Part shown: positions 25,378-37,948 of the stretch, piece after piece
How positions within the stretch are numbered: the first letter of the stretch is position 1
How the letters are laid out: every line of letters begins with the position of its first letter
Assembly (NCBI GenBank): GCA_028023455.1
Contig: JAQFVV010006621.1
Span: 223,452 to 287,451, forward strand
Source of the DNA: Epiperipatus broadwayi
Taxonomy: Eukaryota > Onychophora > Udeonychophora > Euonychophora > Peripatidae
DNA: 64,000 nt
Direction of reading: 5' to 3'
Translations under genes and position numbers: made by a program
The notes under the pieces: generated by a model
What the model saw: the letters and a program-made list of their open reading frames with translations, nothing else
The model's database searches: none
Told to the model about the DNA's origin: nothing

Positions 25378-27256
25378 AGCCGGATTGATTTCCGATTCAA
25401 TGGTTTTATTACTAAAATTAAAATGGGAAAACAACTTCATTTTCATTAAATGTCTAATGCTAAAATTTTTATTATTATTTAAAACACATACACATTTATA
25501 TTTTAAAATAGATTATTTAGTGTTTATAAAATTGATTGTAAAATAGTTTACTTTCACCGTCTGTTTTAATCAATTTGATTAAAAACAGGAAAGCTTGCTA
25601 ATTATATATTCCTGTTGCTTTTATTGTAATTATTTTTAAAGTTAATTCTAAAAAGCGGAGATTTAGTTTTGTATTTGTCATTTTTGTTTCAATTATCCCT
25701 GGTTGGAAGTCTTAAATTAGATTGAGCAGGAAATTAGTATTTGCCCTGCCTGGAATATAGAATGGACACTAATGAAAGTTTTGTGTGGAAAATGTAGCGA
25801 GGCAAGGATAGCCCACCAATTTTAGGAGAAGAGATTCATTATTAGATACACACTTGGATTATGGCCTGCAAAGAGATACCATTGTGAGTAGCTGTTGGGA
25901 TGTTTAATTCCTACTAAAAACTTAAATAATTATTGACAAACTTTGTTGATGTGCAAGATGTCAAAATCCACCACTATGAGTTTTGCCATCATTAGAATGT
26001 CTGGCTAATTTAAACAAAGGAAGGACCTATGCCTACCAGCTCTCCTTCAGTCATGCCATGAACCTCTAAAATAAACACTGCCTCTACCTTGCCACTGTCA
26101 AAGAACCTGAAGGATGAACTATTATCAAAAGAGCACACTCATCACTAAATCACTAGAACTCTGCCTTACCGTAAGCTAAACTTTTTCCTATTCTAGCCAG
26201 GGTAAATAAATTGTGTTTAATTAAATCCCCACTCAATCTAATGATAAATATGTTTTAAAATGGTATTGATTGTTTTTTTTAATTATTTATTATCTGTATG
26301 TACTCTTTTCTAGTATTTAAAGTGTGTCTTGGAATCTTAGTTTTAAGATTCCAAGTTTGTTTGCAATTTTCGTTTATCAGAGGGTGCATTAGGAGATTGT
26401 ATTTTATATGTTTAATATATACCTGATTATTTTGATAACTATTACAAAACGCATTGGCAGTTTTTGTAGTCTTTATTTATTCACCTGCCCTTAGTTGTAA
26501 AATAAAGAATCTTTAAGCATGTTTCGTTTCTACTGTTTGTGCAAACAACAAAATATTTTTGCTGGCTATTTGTCAAGTTATTTCTTCAGGTTGTCTGAAA
26601 ATAGTCTATTTCTTTCTGGATTATGTAAGATTGTAATCAAATATATGTTGCTGTCTTGTAGGGGACATCAACCACATTTACTTTGAATGTAGTATTATGC
26701 GCAGCAGTCCTGCAGTGTTTTAATGACAGACGTTAGAACATTACTACTCGAATGTTCGCACTGGTTTCATTGATTTCCAGTGGGACAGTAACTGTTTTAT
26801 TATCTCTGATTTAGGAAGCTAGAGTTGTTGTTTGTTTTTGTAATTTTACAACTGGCCAGCAAGAAGATATTATCCTAACCATTTCTTATATTTTAAGTGA
26901 GAGAATTTTGCTGCCAAAATGTTTAATGCCTTTATGTTTGTCGTACTCTTGTGCACTCTCTGGTAAATACGCGTATGTTACTATAAGCCACTTTTGTATT
27001 CATGGCTAGATGTCTTCACTCTATTGCACAACTTTTAATAAAATTAATAAATTGTTTAAACTTAATTTGGCTGATGTTTGTCTTTGTGCTTTGATTTCTC
27101 AACTGTCTAAATAATATTTAAGATATCTTGTTCCTCCCTGAGTGTAGTTCGGTGCCTTTTGATTCGCATATCCTGTCCACCCTAAAATAAATGTCTAGTT
27201 CCTATTTTTGGACTAGTGGCGCCCCGGGGTCAGTATATGCGAATCTCAAAGATCTT
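25376..27256 (+). repeat. Diverged solo LTR of the 1-4398 element family
   Basis: Collinear with 2305-4398. Matching blocks are TGAGCC...GATTCAATGG, CTAATTATATATTCCTGTTGC, ATTAGTATTTGCCCTGCCT, CTCTTGTGCACTCTCTGGTA, TTTAAACTTAATTTGGCTGA, CTCCCTGAGTGTAG, and a terminal GTGGCGCCCC. It carries its own AATAAA (27037-27042). No internal region or partner LTR lies nearby, as expected after recombination between two LTRs, or for a truncated copy. It lacks about 0.5 kb corresponding to 3620-4150. Divergence is far greater than between the two LTRs of the first element, so it is older or from another subfamily. End positions are approximate. Confidence 0.75.
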
Positions 27257-29879
27257 TCTTCCATTGCAATATATATATTACTTTCTGCACAGTTGATATA
27301 TTCAATTTAGAAAAATAAATCATTTATAATATATTAAGTATTTAAAATGCAAATAGAACTTTCTCAAAAAATAAAAATAAATTATTAAAAACAACTAAAT
27401 AAATTTTGTAAAAATACAATCCATTTAATTACTAATTAAAATCATAAAGAATTGGAAAATTATAATGTTTTGTTTTTGTTTTTAGCAGAAAATTTATTAC
27501 TATTGTTTAGTAATCTCACTTTTTTTAAAAATTTAGATTGATTAAATAAAAGTTAATTTAATTTTGTATCTAATTAAACTACTGTGAAATAATAATTTTA
27601 ATTATGAATTAAAATATATTGCAAACTTTGTTTAATAATTGTCTGAAGCCTTTCAATGATGGCATTTTACTTATGGTTATGTATTTGTTTAATCTTTTAG
27701 TTGTATTGTTATACTCATGCTAGTAAATAGGATAACAGCTTCACTAATATTATTCTCTTCTATTTTAGATATTTCTAGACTGATCAGTGATACATAAAAT
27801 GTTAATTGAACTTTTAGAATAGTTAATGCTGAATTTAAGATGACTCTAAAATTAACATACTCCCTTTTGTCAGTAAAAGCGGAACAATCACAGGAATTTT
27901 TACAGGAAATATATAAAATTTTTAATAGTTATTGCCTTTGATAGAAAACCCTAGTTGATTAGATTATCATGTTAACCTCATCAATGCTTCATTTCTACAC
28001 CAAATGGCACTAGGAAAATCAATAAATCTAAAGACGTTGTCATTGCTTAAACCGGGAAAACTTGAGATATAATTATCTTTTCAAATATTATACTAACCAA
28101 TATGTTATTCCTAATTACTGAATGTATTTTTTTAAAGAAAAAATAATTATTTTTTTAATACACTTTTAACCTTTCAACTAGATTTTCGGTACTAATCCAA
28201 TATATAAATACTGTTTAATTATATTTAATTAACGTTAAAAAAAAACTTTAAAATAATATTTTTTCAAATAAGTGACTTTTAATTGCAATATATTATTTTG
28301 ATGGATAATACTAACAATAAATCTTAAAATGAATTTATAATAATTCGTACTGATTTTAATCAGCCAATAAAACTTTAATGAAATATATTTTTCTTTATAT
28401 ATATATTTCTGGATTAATTTTCTGCTGGGATATAAAAAAAAATTGTTTTGTTAGTCAACACATCTATCAAGCAAATGACCGCACTTTTTTAAATATATAT
28501 AAACTGTTATAAAGAAGAAAAAAACATTATTTATAAATAATCATAAAATATGTATATTAAACAAAGTGCACTTTTTTTTCCTTTGAATGAAAAAAATTTT
28601 CTGACCATCTTCGGAATTAATATGTAGATTTGTTTATCTTGATCCCTCTCTATCTCTCTTTATACAGATGAGTGCGTGCTACGGATTGCACTGCCATATT
28701 TTAAGCAAAACAATTATCTTACTTCTAGTTGTTTCCCAATTTAAATTCTTGTTCTTTATATAATTTGAAGTAATAATCAATATTAAACAAAAATGAAATA
28801 CCAACTTAAAAACAAATTAAAAATTATTTAACACATCAAACTAGGCTTTCGTTTCAAAATAATAATCAATCCTTATTTATTTTTAAGTTGTCTATTTCAG
28901 TTTTGTTTAATATTAATTATTATTTTAAATTATAAGTTTTAATATTAAAATTATACATATAAATTTAGACCTAAAAATTGTCATTCTTTAGGCCTAAAGA
29001 ATTTATGAAATCTCATATTGGGCTTTATGTGGGTATAAATAATGATTACATTAATTCTAAAAAAGATATACATAACAAGCAGTATAAAAGTAGTCATCAT
29101 CATCACTTTTGATCCATATCATGAATGCTGATCACAATTATTTTTTATCCAGATGTGACATTCATCACCAAAGAGTAAAGTCATTGGGAATCTTAGAAAG
29201 TCAGAGTGCACGAAGAAATAAATTAATTCTTATTCTTTTAATAACTCAATAGCAAATCTTTTTTTCTCTTTTCTGAGTAATTGTAATATTCACATAAATG
29301 TTCTCGATATTTATATAGAAAAGGTATTAACCAAATTAAAGCAAAACCATTGTTTATAATAATTTTAAAAATTTATGTAGGTATAAATAAAGAAAAATAA
29401 TAAATTCAATATTATAGAATCAATACGTGAACAAAAGATATTTTATAAGTAACCTATGCGATGATTCTATTACAAAATTAGTGCAAAAAGTTTTGTTTTA
29501 TTATCACAACTAATGATATATTATCCTGACAATTATCTAGATAATAACATCAATTCTCTATGAATAAAATTTTAAAAATAAGTTAATAAAGAAATAAATT
29601 TTAGATTATTAAAATGATATAATGCAATGATTATCTATTATTATTCTATTCTAACAAACCTTGACCTTAGAAATAATAAACTCACATAAATGAAAAATAA
29701 TTATGGGAGTAGCTTGTTAGTAAAAAAGTAACTATTTACTTTAATATTTATTTACACCCTTTATTATCCAATGTTAAATATGCAAGTTTAATTTCATTGA
29801 TGGATTCATATTCTCTATAATTAGTTTTAAAAATATATATCTATTTATTAGTAATTTATAAATTAACATTAATATTAAA
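27257..29879. other. AT-rich DNA, nothing recognised
   Basis: No coding motifs. Several short patches (28640-28740, 29080-29200) are more complex but not assignable. Confidence 0.35.
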
Positions 29880-30065
29880 TAGAGGAATTTGAACTTAGGA
29901 TTTTTGATCATTTTTCACTCAATTTTAAACAATCAATGTGCATAATCACACATGTGAAAAAGATAAATGATATCCAATATAGTCATGTGTGTCAGTCATT
30001 TGAAATGGAGTGGGGGATAAATATAGACTGAAAATTTTAAGTTCAAATCTCTTTATTTACTCTAG
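29880..30065. repeat. Head-to-head pair of tRNA-like repeat heads
   Basis: 29887-29980 matches the minus-oriented heads of the 12.3-14.6-kb array (GAATTTGAACTTAGG, then the 'acatgtgaaaaagataaatga' region). From about 29982 the sequence turns into a plus-oriented head (GTCATGTGTG, then AAGTTCAAATCTC near 30043). The two B-box-like sites point at each other's strands about 150 bp apart. Confidence 0.55.
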
Positions 30066-31236
30066 TAATCATTTAGTATATTGAATGAATATGCTAATTA
30101 ATATTAATATTATTAATATTATAATTTTTCTAATAATGAGATCTTGGAATGAAATTAAATGGGTGATCCAAAATATGAGCATCATATGTGTGAATATAAA
30201 TGGAAATTTTAAATATAATATGCAAATATTAACAATGTTATAAAATATGAAATGGATGAAAGAATATTTAGATATATAAAATAAATGGTTGTAAAATATC
30301 ACCAAGTTTGAATATCCTGTATTAAACATTATGCCAGATCAGAATCCAGTGTGCATAACAACACTCATGTCTCAATTTGTCATTATATAATAATATATTG
30401 CTAATTATATTGACCAAAAGCTGAACTAAGCAATTTTGTATTGAATGGTTTCATGGAAATGGTAGTGATTCTATTTTTCCCCCATAAATGGTAATAATAC
30501 TTAAAAATAAAGTGTTAAAGTTAAAATATCATCTTGAAAATGTTGGCAATTATTTTGTTTTACATTAAAAGAAAAATAAACATTAGTTTTTAAATTTACT
30601 TCTATAACCAATAATTTAATTTAAATATATTTTTATTAATTTAAAATTATAATTGTAAAATGGGAATATATTATATGAATAGCATTAAAAATAAATTTTT
30701 CATACATTTAAAATTAGTATTAGAAAATAAAATATATTTTTTATGTTATTCTAATAAAGTTCTATTGTAAGATTTTTTTTTTAATTTTACATAATAATTT
30801 ATTCTTTTTTAAATAATTTCATTAAACTAGTTCTTTTAAAAATAATATTTAATAAAAAATATGCAAAAAAGCTGGTTTTTTTTTTTAATTTACCACAAAC
30901 TCTATTCAAACTGAAGCCTACATATATAAAAAAATAATTTTACAGTTAGATTTTCAATTTATATGTGATTTAATTACGTTTCATTGATAGACATCAGATT
31001 AATTATTATAAAAAATATTACTGGTCATTAGTTGTTTTTGACAACGACAATAGGAATATAAAAAAATGTATAAATAATTAACTGAATAGTCTTAATTTTG
31101 TTATTTTATTAAAATAAAACATAATAATTTTGAAATTACATGTATATAATTTAAAAAATGATTGTTTAAGTAATAAAAGTTATTTTCATCTGAACCTATT
31201 TTTTAATAAAAATTAACAATGGATAACAGTAATCTG

Positions 31237-31238
<2 letters not shown>
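30066..31238. other. AT-rich DNA, nothing recognised
   Basis: No element or gene found; long A/T homopolymer runs. Confidence 0.35.
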
Positions 31239-31281
<43 letters not shown>

Positions 31282-31285
31282 TGTA

Positions 31286-31335
<50 letters not shown>
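31239..31335. repeat. Two adjacent (AT)n microsatellites
   Basis: 31239-31277 and 31291-31335, separated by a short T-rich spacer. Confidence 0.95.
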
Positions 31336-31338
<3 letters not shown>

Positions 31339-31878
31339 TACAAAAATATATTCATAATTAAAAAACTATATTATATTTAGTTTCAAAAGAACAAATCTTT
31401 TTTTAATTTATCCTAATTATTTTTATTTAATATTGTTTTGATTACTGTTTAAATAAATGCTTTTATATAAAATTATGTTATAATTTTTAAATGATTTAAA
31501 TCTGTTTTCTGTGTCATTCAGTGTAAAATGTATTTGATAATTCATATTCACAAGCTCATATTGATATGTTTATGTCTTAGACATGAGTGAAAATCAGAAT
31601 CATAAAACATTCTAATAAGATTTTGTCAAATTCAGTATTAATGGTTATATAATAGCTAGCTTTTTAATTGCAAATCATAACAACATGAAGCTCAGAGATT
31701 ATTTCAGAAACCGGTTATCATATATCAAATAATGAACTTGCCAGAAAATGTCTTAATACTTTTCAAATACATACACTTTCAAAACCCTGAATATAGTTTT
31801 AAAATTTCTTTATGATTATAAATGAACAATAAAATTATTTTTCTCTAAAGTATATTTTTGTAATCCTCAGAATCAGTT

Positions 31879-31879
<1 letters not shown>

Positions 31880-31944
<65 letters not shown>

Positions 31945-31982
31945 ATATGAATTTGAGGTAATATATATATATATATATATAT
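31880..31982. repeat. (AT)n tracts enclosing an inverted element end
   Basis: AT runs at 31880-31941 and 31961-31982. Between them TGAATTTGAGGTA (31948-31960) is the exact reverse complement of 31983-31995, the start of the following element. Confidence 0.85.
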
Positions 31983-32264
31983 TACCTCAAATTCACAACT
32001 CAACCAGACTAGCCAAAAATAAACTTTAAAACTCTACCAATCATATCACTGCTACAAGCAGACTTCTCAAGTATAAAGAAATACAAAATAACATATTTAA
32101 ACTAAATATTATCCACAATTCCACTTATCTCCCATACACCCTTAATATTAAAAGAATTTCTAAATAAGTTAATTGCTTCAGAATCATAAATTTTTAATAA
32201 TAAAGTAGTCTGCTTGTAGCAGTAAAACCTTTAGTAGTGGCTAGTCTGGTTGAGTTGTGAATTC
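31983..32264. mobile_element. Short inverted-repeat element, copy 1
   Basis: The left arm (ATTCACAACTCAACCAGACT and on to ACTGCTACAAGCAGAC, 31991-32063) is the reverse complement of the right arm (32208-32263). The inner and outer ends match closely and the middle of the arms has diverged. Total about 280 bp. A second copy lies at 36961-37215. There is no coding potential, so it is a MITE-like or foldback element needing a transposase from elsewhere. No target-site duplication could be defined next to the AT tract. Confidence 0.75.
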
Positions 32265-32297
32265 CAGATAATTTATTATTTATTGACTAGTTTAGCT

Positions 32298-32371
32298 TTA
32301 TGCTTTTAATGTTTATAATATATATATATATATTTTATGCTTTTAATGTTTATAATATATATATATATATT
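32298..32371. repeat. 37-bp tandem duplication containing an AT run
   Basis: TTATGCTTTTAATGTTTATA plus an AT run occurs twice with a 37-bp offset. Confidence 0.9.
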
Positions 32372-32559
32372 TCTGGTTCTGTTTTCTTTTCCTCATTTTT
32401 TAGTTATTTTTCTTTTTATGTTTTTTTGTGACTTCAAAGATGCAAAGATATCAATTTATTTAGTAAAATATGTACATATATATAATTTTTGGAAGATTTA
32501 ATTATTATATTTATTATCTATTAAAAAAATTTCTACGTTTCTCTCTTTCCATTTTGCTT

Positions 32560-32564
<5 letters not shown>

Positions 32565-32646
<82 letters not shown>
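32565..32646. repeat. (CT)n microsatellite, ~80 bp
   Basis: Uninterrupted CT dinucleotides on the plus strand. An open frame of alternating Ser and Leu across it is an artefact. Confidence 0.97.
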
Positions 32647-32648
<2 letters not shown>

Positions 32649-32899
32649 TTATTGATACTCTGTTATTATACAGAGTTTAAATATATTAAATGAAACTGAT
32701 TAAATGAGTATATTTTCAATGTATGTGCATCATAATCATGGCTACTCTGCTGAGAATCTAAGAAATCCACTTTTTGGTAATTTGACTACTGTTAACTAGC
32801 AGTATTATTAAAATGATATGCAATAAAAGAAATGATAGAAAGCGTAAAATTAAAGCGACATTGTTCATCGCACAAAATAAATATCTAATGAAAGAACGT

Positions 32900-33360
32900 A
32901 CTAATCAAATTCATTAATTAAACTCTGTTTGGAATATGAAAAAAACATGAGTAAGAGAGATATGAAGTTCTGTGCCACTGTATAATTGCAGTTTTAGCAT
33001 AAAATGACTATTTTGTGACCATGGTTTCAAAGTGGAAGTTTTAAATATACCTTTAAAAAAATATATTACATGTGGAAAATGAAATACGTTTGAGTACATA
33101 CTTTATAATAGATATTTAATTAATGATTATTAATATTCATTACTTATTTTTTTATATCTGTAAGGTGAAGTTTAAAGGAAAGAATGCATTCTAATTTAAT
33201 CCCCAAGTACTTCGAGTGTAATTTATTTTTAATCTTATAGTTACAGAAATTTGCATTAAGATTTTTTTTTATGATCATATTATTTTTCAGATAGAAACAG
33301 GTAAAAACGTCTTTAGTATTGGCTTGAGATGTCAAAAACTGAAATAATCTGCAATTACTT
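32900..33360 (-). pseudogene. Jockey-like LINE fragment (RT thumb and following region)
   Basis: The minus strand reads DVFTCFYLKNN, then KYLGIKLECILSFKLHL (33144-33335), the 'KYLGVTLDRTLSFKxHL' block that follows the catalytic motifs in jockey-type RTs. After a frame break, 32914-33099 gives KLQLYSGTELHISLTHVF...QTEFN, equivalent to the 'LxYSTAEYCAPVW...DTQLN' block that comes next in the same proteins. The order and spacing are right. It is heavily mutated, and the catalytic YxDD part is not present. Confidence 0.6.
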
Positions 33361-33424
33361 TTAAGTCTCTCAAAGACAATTGAGTCATTTACACACTAAG
33401 TGCATATATATATATATATATATA

Positions 33425-33640
33425 TCCATCCTTTTCATTACTTTATCTTTCCAATCTATTTAAATTTTCAATTCATTTAATTTTACAATTATAATTAATT
33501 TCTTTCATTCTTTAAATATTGAATGTTCTAATTCACATTCCTTTCTCTCCTTTATCTTGTCCAATCTATTCGAAATTTTCAATTTCTTTTTAATTTCACA
33601 ATTATAATTATTCTTTCTTCTTTTTACTGATTTTCTTATT
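33425..33640. repeat. Imperfect 110-bp tandem duplication
   Basis: The block with CCAATCTATT, then TTTTCAATT and ACAATTATAATTA occurs at 33451 and again at 33561. The region is pyrimidine-rich. Confidence 0.75.
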
Positions 33641-33856
33641 TAACAAAGAAAGAAGACTTCAGTTCACCCCTCCCCTTTCCTTTCTAATCTTTCATCATTA
33701 TTTGCTTTTCTAATTTCTTTTAAAATAGTTTTTAGAATCCTTTTAACTAAATTTTTTCTTTCTTTTTTTTTTCTATTTCTTTTAACGAAACCCTTCTCTT
33801 TATTAATATTATTGAGAATCAATAATACATGCGAGCCTACATTTATGTAGATATCG

Positions 33857-33890
<34 letters not shown>

Positions 33891-34183
33891 TCAACCATTA
33901 TCAATCCACTGCAGGATGAAGGTCTCTCCAAGTTCAATCATCTTTTCCCATCTTTAGCTTCTCTTCTCCACATCACTCCTGCACACTTTCTTATTTCATC
34001 CATCTCACATGTGGTCTTTTTCTGGATCTTTTACAATCTCTTGGAATCCGGTTTGAAATTTCAATTGTCCATCTATTAGCATCTCTTCTAGCAATATGTC
34101 CAGCCCAACTCCACTTCAGTCTTTTAATTTTTTCAATGAGGTCAGTAACATATGTTTGTTCTCTTACCCATACATTGCATTTT

Positions 34184-34690
34184 CTATCTCTTCAAGTTGT
34201 CCCAACATGCATCTCTCCATACTTCTTTAGTGGTCTGAAGTCTCTGTATTGCTCTTCTCTTAAGTGTACAAGTCTCAGATCCATAAGTAAGAACTGGTAA
34301 AGCACATTTATTAAAAAACTTTCTTTTCAAACACATAGGCATATTTCCTTTTAGTATCAAGTTATTTCTACCATAATCAATCTTTATTTTCATATTTTGA
34401 GAAAATATATTAAACATTACTTTAGTCTTTTTAACATTTATCTTTAGTCCTACTTTTCTACTTTCATCTGATAACTCCTGCAACATTTTCTGTAACGCTA
34501 AAGCATTATTTGCAAAAACAACTACATCATCTGCAAAATCTAAATGACTTAAATAATCTCCATTTACTTTCACTCCTTTAACTTCCCATTTTAATCCACA
34601 AAATACTTCTTGCAGCACTGCTGTAAAAAGTTTTGGAGATATGGAGTCACCCTGTCTTACACCCTTTTCAACATTGATTTCCCTACTATC
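34184..34690 (-). pseudogene. RTE reverse transcriptase palm and C-terminal domain
   Basis: GVRQGDSISPKLF (~34631-34668) is followed by LDFADDVVVFAN (~34520-34550, catalytic Asp pair intact), VGLKINVKKTKVM, and LTYGSETCTLKR, a C-terminal RTE hallmark. A frameshift near 34200 leads to RIPRDCKR...PHVRWM further down (34030-34190). Confidence 0.85.
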
Positions 34691-35145
34691 ATTATGTAAT
34701 CTAATTTTTGCTGTTGCATTTTTATAAATATTTTTTTAAAATATGATAATATCCTGAATCTACACCTTGATGATACAATGCTTTAATCACTGAAGAAATG
34801 TTTATAGAATCAAATGCCTTTTCATAATCTACAAATCCTAAGCATAATGGCAACTCATATTCATTTGTCTTTTCTATAACTTCTCTCAATACCTGGATAT
34901 GATCAACTGTACTAAAACCACTTTTGAATCCAGCTTGTTCTCTTGGTTGGTGGAAATCCAGTGTTTTCTATAGATGAATTGTAATTATCTTAGTAAAAAT
35001 TTTGTATAAAACTGATAAAAAACTGATAGGTCTGTAATTTCTAATATCTTCTTTATCATCTTTTTAAATATTAATACTACATTCTTCCAATCATCTGTAC
35101 ATCTTTATCATTTAGACATTTGGTATATAACTTTGCTAAAAAAAA

Positions 35146-36126
35146 TTATATTTCTTCACCTGCTTCTTTTAATATATCAATTATAATTCCATTATTACCT
35201 GGTGCCTTCCCTTTCTTCATAAATTTATTTGCATGTCTCACTTCCTCATTCAAAATTCTGGGCAATTCAGAAGATATAATAGATATAGGAAGCACTTGTT
35301 CTTTATTACTATATAATTCTTGATAGAAATCTTCTACATATTTTATGATGTCATGTCTCTTTTTAGTAATAATGCCATCTTTTTTTCTTATTGCAGATAT
35401 AAATTTCCTACCAATACCAAAATGTTGTTTTACACTTTTTAGACTTTTATTCTCTTCTACAGCTTTCCTTGCTAGTTCACAATTATACTTTCTTATATCA
35501 TTTTCAACTCTTTTCTGCACCATTTTACAAAATATGAGATATTCCATCGTTTTTAATACATCATTGTTGTATATCCTCATATTCCTTCTTTTCTTCATAA
35601 ATCCTCTAGTCTCAGTAAAAATTTTATTGATCAATTGCTGCTTTTTTCTACCAGCTATCTTTGTTGCAGTTTTTAAAAGTGTATCAGTTATTTTCCTGTT
35701 AATGTCATTCAAATCTGAATCATGTTCAAAATCTACTAATACTTGAAACCAATTTGTAAGTTTTAATTTAAATTCATTAGAATGTTTCTGAAGATTAGGT
35801 ATATCAACTGTAAATATTGTTTTTCTTAATAATTTTTGTCTCTCTACTTTTGCATTAACATGTATCTTACATCTTACTAATCGATGATCACTTCCGGTGT
35901 TAAATTTATTAAGAACATTACAATCTTGAAATATGTATTTTCTGTTAAACAAAATATAATCCAATTCTGCTGTACCTTCATTTGGATGCTTCCATGTCAA
36001 TTCCCTTTTAACATTTTTCTCAAAAATAGAATTCATAATATAAAGTTTTTCTTTTTCTGCAAACTCCACATGTCTATGTCCTCTCTCATTTCTATTACCA
36101 TAACCAAAATTACCTACATCTTTCAT
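35146..36126 (-). pseudogene. RTE endonuclease C-terminal half and RT start
   Basis: The 326-residue frame contains GNRNERG (~36090), TAELDYILFNRKY (~35960) and GSDHRLVRCKI (~35890; Ser-Asp-His of the nuclease active site). It then has a Lys/Arg-rich linker and GKAPGNNGIIIDILKEAGEE (~35160-35215), the first RT block (commonly GKAPGPDGI; Pro-Asp is Asn-Asn here). The frame ends where the RT fingers become stop-ridden. Confidence 0.85.
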
Positions 36127-36280
36127 TTTTCATTTGTTTACCAATTCTAGCATTAAAGTCTCCCATAACAATTTTAAAATGTTGTTTACTCTGATCAAAA
36201 GCCTTTTGTACATCCATATAAAAATCTTCTACTACTTCATCACTATGAAAACTTGTTGGGGCATAAACCTGAATTATCTG

Positions 36281-36814
36281 CTATTGGTAACTGCTATTAA
36301 GTTGTAAAACTAATCTTGCTACTTTGTCCAATACACCATCAATCTTCACAATGTTATTCTTCCATTTTTTATTTATAATGAATCCTACTCCACTTGTATT
36401 TCTAATATATGTGCCTTTATAATAGAGTATATGACCACTTTTTAAATCAATTGTTTCTTCACCTTTTGTTCTAACTTCACAAAGTCCAATAATGTCCCAT
36501 TTAATATAAGACAGTTCTTCTTCTAACTCTTGCAATCTTCCTTCACTTGAAAGTGATCTGCAGTTGTAAGTATCTAAATAAAAAGTTGTCATCAAACAGC
36601 AGTCTGAGTCAACAATCAGGGGATTCTTACCACCCTCAGCCTTCGGCCACCAACCACTGCCTTGGTTGGTGACTTTACAGCATCCTGGGAATAAGGGCCA
36701 TGATTTATTTTTGTCTGTCATAATTGTATATATTGGAAAAAATATTTTTAAACTCGGAGGTAAAAAGCCAATAAACTCACCAAGAAGGCTTATGCGTGTT
36801 GGTGAGCAGCCCAT
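36281..36814 (-). pseudogene. RTE endonuclease, N-terminal half
   Basis: The 177-residue frame starts with an ATG at 36814. After ~80 leader residues it contains YNCRSLSSEGRLQELEEEL and DIIGLCEVRTKGE, the first strand and catalytic Glu region of the AP-endonuclease fold, then SGVGFIINKKW. The frame is lost near 36280, where the next residues (QVYAPTSFHSDE, then IVMGDFNARIGK at about 36150) continue in another frame on the minus strand. Confidence 0.85.
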
Positions 36815-36960
36815 CCAAGTTCGTATACTATATATATATCAGATTTAATAATAATATTTAGAAATAGATTTCTGATAGATTAAAAATTTATCTCTATTAG
36901 CAGTATCTTTTAACATTAAAAATGTATTATCATTTGTTGACACTATATATATAATCAAAA

Positions 36961-37215
36961 TTACCCCAAATTCACAACTTAATCACTAGCCAAAAAAATA
37001 AAGTCTAAAGTACGACCAATGGCTTCACTGCTACAAGCAGACAGCTTCTCATGTGTAAAGAAATCTTTATGTTTTTGTGATGACTAGCTTAGTCTTAATG
37101 TTTACATTTTGATGAGTTGTTATTTTGTAGTTCTTTATACTTCAGAAGTCTGTAGTGAAACCATTGTTTGTCTTTAGAGTTTATTATTTTTGATTAGTCT
37201 GATTGTGTTGTTATT
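36961..37215. mobile_element. Short inverted-repeat element, copy 2
   Basis: Starts TTACCCCAAATTCACAACTT, as copy 1 starts TTACCTCAAATTCACAACTC, and carries the same ACTGCTACAAGCAGAC block (37027-37042). The right arm at 37141-37215 is the reverse complement with moderate divergence. It contains an extra internal 'tgactagcttagtc' segment that resembles the flank just right of copy 1 (~32285). Confidence 0.7.
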
Positions 37216-37948
37216 TTTACATCAATAAAAAAATCTTCTTCTGACAGCTATTATGTCTATGCAGAATAATAAATTCAGATATCAAGAATTTGTGAGAATT
37301 AAACTAATTAAATTTCAAATATACATAACTGTAAATTTGAAACCAAGGCACTCTTCACAAACCTGGAATGTTAATTGTAAGTATAGGGGATTTCAACTCA
37401 GATTTTCAAGTACCTCTCATTAACTGTAAATTATAAATTTGATATTACTTTATTTAATAAGTAAGATTTAATGACTAACAGAATATGAACTTTTTTTTGG
37501 CAGAAAATTAGTAATCTTGAGTGATAACACTTGTAAAAATTTTATAAGCTTTTTACTTACATTCAATCATATGAGCTTTAATCTATTCTAAGTATTTAAA
37601 AATGCAAGCATTAATCTAATTAAAGTAATGATTTGATCCTTACTAAGATTATTAAAACTAAGTAGTTAATGGGTCAGTGATTCTAAATTTACATTACAGG
37701 CATAAATATTTACAATTAAATTAATTTCATTTTCACAAGTTGTTAATATAAGACCTAATGGAGAGCATCAGATCTTTTTTGTTATCAGAAAAATATTGCA
37801 TTGGCTATTTTTATTTGTAATTTTTTTCATGCTTTCTTATATAGGTTCCACCAAATAAACCTTCATTTGTTATGTGTGTATGTGTATATAGTAAATACAG
37901 CACTTTTTAAATAACGGAAGGCTGAAGAAAAACTCATTAATCTCTAGA
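37216..37948. other. AT-rich DNA with one possible tRNA-like repeat scrap
   Basis: 37385-37420 (GGGGATTTCAACTCAGATTTTCAAG) resembles the minus-oriented head of the 12.3-14.6-kb repeat family over ~35 bp. Otherwise nothing is recognised. Confidence 0.35.

Larger units (their letters stand above)
33861..36840 (-). mobile_element. RTE-type LINE, nearly full length, inactivated
   Basis: About 3 kb on the minus strand with an AP-type endonuclease followed by RT, and no upstream ORF1, which is the RTE layout. The 3' end reads through the conserved block TTCATCCTGCAGTGGATTG into GTTGATGATATATAT, that is, a short-repeat tail rather than poly(A), also typical of RTE. The 5' limit is next to an AT run at 36826-36838. 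Three main open stretches (36281-36814, 35146-36126, 34184-~34690) are separated by frameshifts and a stop-rich RT finger region (~34690-35140). Similar elements are annotated in arthropods and other invertebrates as 'craniofacial development protein 2-like'. Confidence 0.85.

Noticed and set aside
32470-32655. Ser-Leu repeat frame
   Set aside because: Translation of the CT microsatellite.
35345-36150. Plus-strand frames of 133 and 88 codons
   Set aside because: Antisense shadows of the RTE endonuclease/RT frame; Phe/Ile/Leu-rich because the sense strand is Lys/Glu-rich.
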